The notes under the pieces were generated by a model that ran no database searches, was not told the origin of the DNA, and saw only the letters and a program-made list of their open reading frames with translations. Positions 1-4,697 of a DNA stretch of 6,998 bases are shown here, in pieces (position 1 is the stretch's first letter; every line of letters begins with the position of its first letter). Both the position numbers and the translations under genes were made by a program. Location of the stretch: positions 1 to 6,998 of the forward strand of contig JANHAI010000049.1 of assembly GCA_024464205.1 (NCBI GenBank). The letters are read 5' to 3'. The DNA comes from Candidatus Methanomethylicia archaeon. Its GTDB lineage: Archaea > Thermoproteota > Methanomethylicia > Methanomethylicales > Methanomethylicaceae.

Positions 1-278
1 GCGGTAACAGACTTCGATCGCGCTATCGCCTGCTCAACATCCACTATCTTTCCGCCCTCGACCTGCATGAGGATGATTGCTGTAAGCTCATACCCCAGTT
101 TTTCAGCATCAATAATTGCAGTGAAGCTCTTTATTACGCCGGTTTCTTTGAGCTTCTTTACCCTGTTGTGGACAGTGCCTACCGACATGTTCAGCTTCTT
201 TGCAATGTCCCGGTAGCTTGTCGTGAAATCGCCCTGAAGCTCGTTCAGTATGATCAGATCAGTTTCATCTAGATCCAT
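1..278 (-). CDS. Lrp/AsnC-family transcriptional regulator (partial, C-terminus off window)
   Basis: Leucine-responsive-type DNA-binding regulator. The first ~93 residues are visible and the rest lies beyond the left edge. The N-terminal helix-turn-helix has the usual spacing: an acidic start (MDLDETDLIIL), then RDIAKKLNMSVGTVHNRVKKL as recognition region, then VIKSFTAIIDAEKLGY leading into the first strand of the RAM effector domain. Two in-frame ATGs exist, at 284 and 278. I chose 278 because the Shine-Dalgarno-like GGGGAG at 290-285 abuts the ATG at 284 but lies 6 nt before the one at 278. That SD overlaps the stop codon of the second Lrp gene upstream, so the two genes are almost certainly co-transcribed and coupled. 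The effector (often an amino acid) and targets cannot be read from the sequence. The family is certain; the function is not. Confidence 0.9.
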   Translation of the reverse strand, partial: MDLDETDLIILNELQGDFTTSYRDIAKKLNMSVGTVHNRVKKLKETGVIKSFTAIIDAEKLGYELTAIILMQVEGGKIVDVEQAIARSKSVT

Positions 279-284
279 ATCCAT

Positions 285-290
285 CTCCCC
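285..290 (-). promoter_or_regulatory. Shine-Dalgarno site that decides the start of the partial Lrp gene
   Basis: GGGGAG on the minus strand overlaps the TAG stop (292-290) of the upstream Lrp gene. It directly abuts the ATG at 284 but is 6 nt from the ATG at 278, which favours 278 as the true start and points to translational coupling of the two regulators. Confidence 0.55.
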
Positions 291-727
291 TATATCGATG
301 TGCTACAATCCTTGAGCTTGTTAAGGACCACATAAGTCTTTGTTTTTTGGGTGAAATCCATGCCTCTGACGAACTCTATCGTCTTCTCTAAGTCCTTGAC
401 AGTTCTGCAAGTGACTTTCATTATAATGTCAAAGTCACCGGTGATTGTATACAATTCTGATATCTCCTCCTTGTTCATCAGCTCTGAGCCTGCAACAGGC
501 CCTATCTCCCCCCCAACATCGACGCCGACAAAAGCTGTGATGCTCTTCCCGATCTTCTCTTGATCCACCTTGATCGTGAATTGGGTAATCACCTTCTCAT
601 CAACGAGCTTCTTCACCCTCCTCCTTATTGCGGTCTCGGATATCCCAATCCTCTCTGCTAATTCTGTGTAAGACATCCTGGAATCCTCGGTCAAAAGTTT
701 CAGAAGCTGCATGTCGATCTGGTCCAT
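290..727 (-). CDS. Lrp/AsnC-family transcriptional regulator
   Basis: Full-length 145-residue Lrp/AsnC protein, typical of the family. Residues 1-50 form the N-terminal helix-turn-helix (MDQIDMQLLKLL, then TELAERIGISETAIRRRVKKL). Residues 60-140 form the RAM ligand-binding and oligomerisation domain, including the G97-D98-F99-D100 (GDFD) motif followed by IIMKV, as in active Lrp proteins, and the closing strand KTKTYVVLNKLK. The start is supported by GAGG on the minus strand about 8 nt before the ATG and by a TATA-like element at 768-761. It is the first gene of a two-gene regulator operon; its stop overlaps the SD of the next one. Proteins of this kind usually control amino-acid or energy metabolism and often their own promoter. 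Siroheme decarboxylase subunits share this fold, but I saw none of their characteristic features here. Confidence 0.92.
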   Translation of the reverse strand: MDQIDMQLLKLLTEDSRMSYTELAERIGISETAIRRRVKKLVDEKVITQFTIKVDQEKIGKSITAFVGVDVGGEIGPVAGSELMNKEEISELYTITGDFDIIMKVTCRTVKDLEKTIEFVRGMDFTQKTKTYVVLNKLKDCSTSI

Positions 728-760
728 AGGCTGCGCCTCATTGATGTTTATTGACGTCCA

Positions 761-768
761 ATATAAGT
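761..768 (-). promoter_or_regulatory. TATA-like promoter element for the Lrp pair
   Basis: On the minus strand the sequence reads CTTATATT within an A/T-rich stretch (TTAAAAAACTTATAT). Transcription would start about 25 nt downstream, near 737, just before the GAGG ribosome site and giving a very short leader. An imperfect dyad ATTG-N5-CAAT (750-762) overlaps its downstream edge and could be a self-repression site; this is weak. Confidence 0.45.
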
Positions 769-894
769 TTTTTAAGCGAAATATGATAATTGGAAAATCT
801 GTTAGCCCATCGCCCCCGACGAATCAGCGCATATGCATTTTGACGCTCGCCCGCGACCTATTGCGCTGGAAGCACCCAAAATGAGAGATCATCA

Positions 895-900
895 TTATAT
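895..900 (+). promoter_or_regulatory. TATA-like element for the XRE-type regulator
   Basis: TTATAT lies about 34 nt before the ATG at 932, so initiation would fall a few nucleotides before the start codon. There is no Shine-Dalgarno sequence in front of that ATG, which fits a leaderless or near-leaderless mRNA. This placement also argues against the longer reading frame that begins at 833. Confidence 0.4.
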
Positions 901-931
901 CTTGCCTCTCGAATATCTTTCAACGGTTAAT

Positions 932-1282
932 ATGAGGCCTTCCTGCGAAGTAATTGCGAAGTACGTCCTTCCTGTATTCAGGTCACTCATTGCAAGGGAG
1001 CTCATAAAGAAGTATGGCCTCTCCCAGAATGAGGTCGCGAAGAGGCTAGGGATCACCCAAGCTGCCGTCAGTCAGTACATAGGCTCAAAACGTGGATCTT
1101 TGATGGCATCTGAACTAGAGAAGATACCTGCAGTGAAGGAGGCCTTGCCCGGAATAATTGAATCAATATCAAAGAACGATGACCCTGATATCGTCTTCAC
1201 CGAGTTCTGCAAACTGTGCGTCACTATCAGGTCGTCAAAAGAGCTATGGGGCAAGATCGAGGAGATATTGGAAACAAAATGA
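932..1282 (+). CDS. Small archaeal XRE-type HTH transcriptional regulator with CxxC (COG2522-like)
   Basis: A 116-residue DNA-binding protein. An N-terminal helix (MRPSCEVIAKYVLPVFRSLIA) precedes a clear XRE-type helix-turn-helix at residues ~27-52 (YGLSQNEVAKRLGITQAAVSQY). The C-terminal helical part has C93-x-x-C96 (FCKLCVTIRSS) and ends at a lysine. This layout, with a Cys near the N-terminus (C5) and a CxxC after the HTH, matches my memory of the archaeal COG2522 regulators, some of which are fused to thiamine-synthesis domains; this one is stand-alone. The frame is open from 833, but the conserved-looking protein begins at 932 and a TATA-like element at 895-900 suits that start. The three cysteines could bind a metal or sense redox state (inference). 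It is convergent with the metallo-hydrolase, with 10 bp between stops. Confidence 0.8.
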   Translation: MRPSCEVIAKYVLPVFRSLIARELIKKYGLSQNEVAKRLGITQAAVSQYIGSKRGSLMASELEKIPAVKEALPGIIESISKNDDPDIVFTEFCKLCVTIRSSKELWGKIEEILETK

Positions 1283-1292
1283 GCCAACCTTG

Positions 1293-2213
1293 TCATATCT
1301 TCTCGCTGAACGACATCCACCTGTTCCCGCTCTTTGCAACATAGCCTTCAGATTCGAGATACCTCAGGTAAGAGATCAATTGATTCAATGGGTGCACCAG
1401 CCTGTATGGGATGTATGGATTTGAAGTGCTCTCGAAATAGACCTTCTCATAAATCTCTTTCAGTGTTGCGCCTTGCCTGGAGGCCTTCAAGACGCTTTCC
1501 AATCGGCTGATGAACCGCCCCTCAAGCGTCTCAATATCTTGCGGCCCTAATGGGGTCTTACCATGCCCGGCATACGCCTTCTTGAAGATCTTCAGCTTCT
1601 GGAGCGTGACGAACTCTTCCTTAAGGTCCAATACGTTCACTCCGCCGTCAAGCGCCGCATCCCCGCAAAAAACGGAATCCCCAACCACATATCCGACACT
1701 GCCCATCGTGTGCCCTGGCAGATCGATCGAATCAACGGTCCAGCCATCGAGATCAAGCCTAAGATATCTAAAAGTAGTGTACTCTTTTGGAGCGTTCATG
1801 ATCCGTGCCACGATCCGCATCATCATCTTTGCGTCATCGAGCTCTTTCTTAGAAAAACCGCCCTCTACTGCAGGCTCGTAGATCCTGCCAAACCACTCAT
1901 CAATGCTCTTCTCGTAGGCATCGAGGTAACAGGAATCCTTCTCGTTTATCATTATCGCTGCGCCTGTCTTCTGGTGAAGATAACTGGCGAGGCCATAATG
2001 GTCAATGTGGCCGTGAGTCAACAATATGGCGTCCAGCCTCCCTCCAGAAGCCCTTTTGAGGGCATCATTGATGTAAGCCCTGTTTCCCTCGCCGTCGAGA
2101 CCAGTATCGATCAGGATGCACTTCCCTGACCCTTTAACTAGGTATGAATTCGTGCCTTTACCTGCCCTCCCAAATTCAGCTGGGAAAGGAATGACCAGAG
2201 GGATTATCTCCAT
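1293..2213 (-). CDS. Metallo-beta-lactamase-fold hydrolase with C-terminal winged helix (LACTB2-like)
   Basis: A 306-residue MBL-fold hydrolase. All metal ligands of a dinuclear site are present: H67-x-H69-x-D71-H72 (THGHIDHYG), H168 (LPGHTMGS), D185 (FCGDA) and H217 (YAGHGKTP). Residues 1-220 form the MBL fold, with the usual LIDTGLDG strand before the ligand motif. Residues ~233-302 look like the helical/winged-helix tail of LACTB2-type proteins (KEIYEKVYF...LRYLESEGYVAKSGNRWM). Family members include glyoxalase II-like thioesterases and single-strand RNA endonucleases; the tail makes a nucleic-acid or LACTB2-like role possible, but the substrate cannot be assigned. There is no SD in front of the ATG. 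A TATA-like box at 2250-2241 is ~33 nt upstream, so the mRNA is probably almost leaderless. It is divergent from the winged-helix gene at 2338. Confidence 0.88.
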   Translation of the reverse strand: MEIIPLVIPFPAEFGRAGKGTNSYLVKGSGKCILIDTGLDGEGNRAYINDALKRASGGRLDAILLTHGHIDHYGLASYLHQKTGAAIMINEKDSCYLDAYEKSIDEWFGRIYEPAVEGGFSKKELDDAKMMMRIVARIMNAPKEYTTFRYLRLDLDGWTVDSIDLPGHTMGSVGYVVGDSVFCGDAALDGGVNVLDLKEEFVTLQKLKIFKKAYAGHGKTPLGPQDIETLEGRFISRLESVLKASRQGATLKEIYEKVYFESTSNPYIPYRLVHPLNQLISYLRYLESEGYVAKSGNRWMSFSEKI

Positions 2214-2240
2214 TTTTATCGATAATATTGAAAGCCCCGT

Positions 2241-2250
2241 AAAATATATG
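2241..2250 (-). promoter_or_regulatory. TATA-like element for the MBL hydrolase
   Basis: CATATATTTT on the minus strand is centred about 33 nt before the ATG at 2213, giving a predicted start site within ~10 nt of the start codon. The absence of a Shine-Dalgarno sequence supports this. Confidence 0.45.
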
Positions 2251-2285
2251 CTTGTGGATTCCTTGGGTTCATGATCGGAAAAACC

Positions 2286-2294
2286 TATATATTA
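2286..2294 (+). promoter_or_regulatory. TATA box with BRE-like purine stretch for the winged-helix gene and probably the proteasome genes
   Basis: TATATATTA is preceded by the BRE-like GGAAAAACC (2277-2285). Initiation is expected near 2315, leaving a ~20-nt leader that contains a strong Shine-Dalgarno sequence. This is the best plus-strand promoter upstream of the proteasome genes, because the 70-bp gap before psmB holds only weak A/T patches. Confidence 0.6.
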
Positions 2295-2324
2295 CTCTAA
2301 CAAATATAACGCAATAAAATATAT

Positions 2325-2334
2325 GGAGGCGTGA
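2325..2334 (+). promoter_or_regulatory. Strong Shine-Dalgarno site
   Basis: GGAGGCGTGA matches the archaeal consensus GGAGGTGA apart from one inserted base, and sits 3 nt before the ATG at 2338. It fixes that start. Confidence 0.7.
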
Positions 2335-2337
2335 CTA

Positions 2338-2889
2338 ATGGAGCGTGCCCTTGATAAATTCGGCGACGTCGAGGGGAAGGTTCTTCAGCTTATGGCCTCG
2401 AACTCTGATACGAGCTTCAGTTTCCAAGGAATAAAAAGGAGCCTTCAGCTCCACCAAGAGAAGCTATCCCGGGGCCTTTCGAGACTGACCGCACTTGGGC
2501 TAATTGGCAAAAGGGAAGATGGTTACCTGATTACTAAAAAAGGCCTCCGCGCTATAGGCCAAAGTTGCCCTGCCCCGGTAACTGTTGTAGGCGAATCATA
2601 CTTGCCCGCAGATTCTGATCCATCCGTGATAGCGAATGCCCTGAAGGGGCGGTGGTTCAGTGGCATGCGCTGGCTCGGGTTCTCCTCCAACAGGAATGGC
2701 GTTGACCTGAAGTGGGTCACTGATGAAGGTGACATTCAGGTACAGGCATCATTCTCAGGGAGCAAATTTGAGGTCTCTCTTATCTCATTCCCCCCCAACG
2801 AGGAGGAGCGTGCAAAAGAGGTCGCAAGCCGCTTATTCGTCAAGATCATAAACACCATTTATGGTAGAAAGGCCGAAGCGATAAATTGA
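2338..2889 (+). CDS. Uncharacterised winged-helix protein upstream of proteasome genes
   Basis: A 183-residue protein I do not recognise at family level. Residues ~8-72 look like a winged helix: helix DVEGKVLQLMA, helix FQGIKRSLQL, recognition helix QEKLSRGLSRLTALGLI, then a wing KREDGYLITKKGLRAI. Residues ~85-176 form a separate domain with an aromatic-rich loop (GRWFSGMRWLGFSSN), two probable strands (VDLKWVTDEGDIQVQASF, KFEVSLISF) and a final helix (ERAKEVASRLFVKIINTIY). There is no signal peptide or membrane segment. It has its own TATA box and strong SD. The proteasome beta start follows 70 bp after its stop on the same strand, so a shared transcript is plausible. It could be a regulator whose C-terminal domain senses a ligand, but this is only inference. 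Confidence 0.8.
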   Translation: MERALDKFGDVEGKVLQLMASNSDTSFSFQGIKRSLQLHQEKLSRGLSRLTALGLIGKREDGYLITKKGLRAIGQSCPAPVTVVGESYLPADSDPSVIANALKGRWFSGMRWLGFSSNRNGVDLKWVTDEGDIQVQASFSGSKFEVSLISFPPNEEERAKEVASRLFVKIINTIYGRKAEAIN

Positions 2890-2950
2890 TACGTGTGACT
2901 CGATACTCCCAAGCCTCGTCAATAAAGGATTTCCGTGGCTATCTATTAAC

Positions 2951-2957
2951 GGTGATC
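2951..2957 (+). promoter_or_regulatory. Shine-Dalgarno site fixing the propeptide-less start of proteasome beta
   Basis: GGTGATC matches perfectly the complement of the 16S 3' tail and lies 2 nt before the ATG at 2960. No other in-frame ATG, GTG or TTG occurs between this ATG and the upstream in-frame stop at 2882-2884, so the protein cannot begin earlier with a usual start codon. Confidence 0.65.
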
Positions 2958-2959
2958 TG

Positions 2960-3547
2960 ATGACAACAATTGTAGGCCTCAAATGTGTTGATAGCGTTGT
3001 GCTGGCTTCAGATAGCAGGGCCAGTAAAGGCGGCATGATCGGCTCGAAGGGAGTGAAGAAGATTTACCTAATAGACGAGACCAAAGCCGTCGCGATAGCC
3101 GGGCAGCTTTCGGATGCCAATTACCTAATCAACCTCGTAAAAGCAGAAGCGAAGCTGATGGAGTTCAACCGGGGCTTTCCCCTTACAGTGAAAGAAGTTG
3201 CTAAACTGCTCTCAAACATGCTTTACTCAGGAATGAGGAGTTATGCGCCGTTCATTACAGAGATGCTGGTGGCCGGGGTAGACGACTCAGGACCGCAGCT
3301 TTTTGAAGCTGACATCAGTGGCGCTGTCACAGACGAAAACTTCACCTCCTCGGGCTCTGGTTCGCCCATGGCTTATGGGGTGTTGGAATCGACTTACAGG
3401 GCGGCCCTCACCCCTGAAGAAGGGGTTGAGATCGCTTCTAAGGCAGTGAAATCAGCTATAGAGCGTGATCCTGGCTCAGGAAATGGCGTCCAGATCCTTG
3501 TGATAACGCCAAAAGGGGCAGAATGGCATAATATGGGAGGTGCATGA
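2960..3547 (+). CDS. psmB: 20S proteasome beta subunit without propeptide
   Basis: Proteolytic subunit of the archaeal 20S proteasome (N-terminal-nucleophile threonine protease), cytoplasmic, 195 residues. Removing the initiator Met exposes Thr1 directly (M-TTIVGLK). In mature numbering the catalytic set is intact: T1, D17 and R19 (ASDSRAS), K33 (VKKIYLI), S131 in GSGSPMAYGVLES and D169 in ERDPGSGNG. Most archaeal beta subunits instead carry a short propeptide removed by self-cleavage. The upstream in-frame region has no usual start, so absence of the propeptide is well supported. The C-terminus is also short, ending soon after the last strand (ILVITPKGAEWHNMGGA). The stop overlaps the first possible ATG of the alpha gene (ATGA at 3544-3547), so the two are translationally coupled. 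I expect it to be active, with its Met removed by methionine aminopeptidase. Confidence 0.95.
   Translation: MTTIVGLKCVDSVVLASDSRASKGGMIGSKGVKKIYLIDETKAVAIAGQLSDANYLINLVKAEAKLMEFNRGFPLTVKEVAKLLSNMLYSGMRSYAPFITEMLVAGVDDSGPQLFEADISGAVTDENFTSSGSGSPMAYGVLESTYRAALTPEEGVEIASKAVKSAIERDPGSGNGVQILVITPKGAEWHNMGGA
3535..3542 (+). promoter_or_regulatory. Shine-Dalgarno site for proteasome alpha, with triple-ATG start
   Basis: GGGAGGTG inside the end of psmB precedes three consecutive in-frame ATGs at 3544, 3547 and 3550, with gaps of 1, 4 and 7 nt. The ATG at 3550 has the best spacing and gives gate-residue numbers equal to those of the Thermoplasma subunit. Confidence 0.6.
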
Positions 3548-3549
3548 TG

Positions 3550-4236
3550 ATGATATCAGGTAACAGCCCTTATGATCGCCCTTATGCAATGTACACGCCA
3601 GACGGTCGCCTATTGCAGGTAGAGTACGCTTCAGAAGCTGTAAAATACGGATCCCCAGTCGTAGCTGTAAGAGGGAAGGACTTCGCAATAATGGTCGCGA
3701 GGACAAAGGACACGGATCCGCTCCTTGACCCCATTGAGAAGATCCATATGGTTGACGAAAACATTGGAGCTGCTGGGGCAGGCTTCACGGGCGACATCAA
3801 TCTTCTGGTGGAACAGGCGCGAGTCGAGGCCCAGAGGCACAGGCTCGTCTTCGAAGACCCCATAGATGTAAAATCTGTAGTCAACCATCTTGGGCAATTC
3901 ATGTACTCCTTCACGAGGTATGGGGGAGTGCGTCCTTTAGGCGCTGCCCTGATCGTCGTTGGATCAGACAGGATAGGTAAGCACTTGTATCAGCTTGATC
4001 CGAGGGGCCTAATATTGAGCGGGAAGGCACTAGCCATCGGCAAAAACTCCGAGGATGCAATCCAGGTCCTCAAGGCAGAGTATAAGCAAGACATGCCCCA
4101 GAAAGAGGCCCTCGACCTAGCCATCAGGGCGTTATCCAAGGCAGAAGATGGGGAGAGCCCAATTGAAGTTGGGGTCGCATTAGGCAAAACCTTCAAAAAG
4201 ATGAGCTTGGAAGAGGCAAAGAGGACAATTATGTAG
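3550..4236 (+). CDS. psmA: 20S proteasome alpha subunit
   Basis: Structural outer-ring subunit that forms the entry gate and docks the regulatory ATPase. It is 228 residues from the ATG at 3550, or 230 from 3544. With the 3550 start, the residues that hold the gate open in Thermoplasma fall at identical numbers: Y8-D9 (PYDRP), P17 (YTPDGR) and Y26 (QVEYA). The lysine that receives the C-terminal HbYX tail of PAN-type ATPases is present as K64 (PIEKIHMVDE). Also present are the family segments EQARVEAQRHRL and FTRYGGVRPLGAALIVVG, and the C-terminal helix MSLEEAKRTIM. The sequence is somewhat divergent (VVAVRGKDFAIMVARTK, DPRGLILSGKALAIG replace the usual forms). It overlaps or abuts psmB, and a T-rich terminator follows. 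Adjacent beta-alpha order resembles actinobacterial prcBA, but the protein motifs are archaeal. Confidence 0.95.
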   Translation: MISGNSPYDRPYAMYTPDGRLLQVEYASEAVKYGSPVVAVRGKDFAIMVARTKDTDPLLDPIEKIHMVDENIGAAGAGFTGDINLLVEQARVEAQRHRLVFEDPIDVKSVVNHLGQFMYSFTRYGGVRPLGAALIVVGSDRIGKHLYQLDPRGLILSGKALAIGKNSEDAIQVLKAEYKQDMPQKEALDLAIRALSKAEDGESPIEVGVALGKTFKKMSLEEAKRTIM

Positions 4237-4240
4237 CCCT

Positions 4241-4258
4241 CTTTCCCCCAATTTTTTA
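4241..4258 (+). terminator. T-rich transcription terminator after proteasome alpha
   Basis: A pyrimidine run with T6 at 4252-4257, five bases after the TAG stop and its CCC, fits the oligo-T terminators of archaea. No hairpin is needed or seen. It separates the proteasome genes from the convergent iscU-like gene, whose own strand is A-rich here and has no T tract. Confidence 0.55.
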
Positions 4259-4262
4259 TTAT

Positions 4263-4697
4263 CTATCCTGTTTCGCAGACGTCCTCATGCTCAGATTCAA
4301 TCTTGATGCCTTCAGGAGGCTTGATGCCATTCCTTTTCATGTAGTCGAGTATCGCCGACTTCAAACCGTCTGAAGCCAAGTTAGAGCAGTGCATTTTTAT
4401 GGCGGGCAGACCGCCTAACGCATCAGCAACATCTTGCCGGCTTATTTTCAGCGCTTCATCTATCGTCTTGCCTTTGGCCATTTCAGTTATCATGCTGCTT
4501 GTGGCTATTGCTGCTCCGCAACCAAATGTCTTGAACTTAACGTCCTCGAGCCTATCTCCTTTTACTTTAATGTAGATCCACATTAGGTCGCCGCAGACTG
4601 GGTTTCCTACCTTTCCTATACCATCTGCGTCTTTTATTTCGCCGACATTCCTCGGGTGCCTGAAATGATCCATTACTTTCTCAGTGTACATCCCCAT
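4263..4697 (-). CDS. iscU: IscU/NifU-type iron-sulfur cluster scaffold
   Basis: Scaffold on which Fe-S clusters are built before transfer to target proteins; cytoplasmic, 144 residues. The three cluster cysteines and the exchange-promoting aspartate are present: C35 and D37 (GNPVCGDLM), C60 (FGCGAAIATSS) and C104 (KMHCSNLASDGL). The bacterial HscA-binding motif LPPVK reads LPAIK here, as expected where no HscA/HscB chaperones operate. An extra cysteine, C141, lies in an acidic C-terminal tail (ESEHEDVCETG). The TAA of the iscS-like gene directly precedes the ATG at 4697. A second ATG at 4691 gives the familiar family start MYTEKVMDHF; both have acceptable SD spacing (GGTGA, GAGGT), so the N-terminus is uncertain by two residues. 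It is the last gene of the sulfur operon. Confidence 0.95.
   Translation of the reverse strand: MGMYTEKVMDHFRHPRNVGEIKDADGIGKVGNPVCGDLMWIYIKVKGDRLEDVKFKTFGCGAAIATSSMITEMAKGKTIDEALKISRQDVADALGGLPAIKMHCSNLASDGLKSAILDYMKRNGIKPPEGIKIESEHEDVCETG

Noticed and set aside
1..727. The two Lrp-like genes as siroheme decarboxylase subunits (AhbA/AhbB)
   Set aside because: The complete protein shows a normal HTH and the GDFD motif of the RAM ligand domain, and no haem-pathway genes are near.
829..836. Short palindrome GCATATGC before the XRE regulator
   Set aside because: An 8-bp palindrome is expected by chance in several places in a window of this size, and it is far from the predicted promoter.
833..931. 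Possible 33-residue N-terminal extension of the XRE regulator
   Set aside because: The extension looks non-conserved, the TATA-like element at 895-900 would lie inside it, and the family-like sequence begins at the ATG at 932.
1563..2129. 188-codon plus-strand frame opposite the MBL hydrolase
   Set aside because: The minus-strand gene carries all the metal-ligand motifs; the opposite frame has no recognisable domain.
2960..4236. Proteasome pair as actinobacterial prcBA acquired by transfer
   Set aside because: Gene order is similar, but the beta has no long propeptide, the alpha has archaeal gate motifs, and promoters and neighbours are archaeal.
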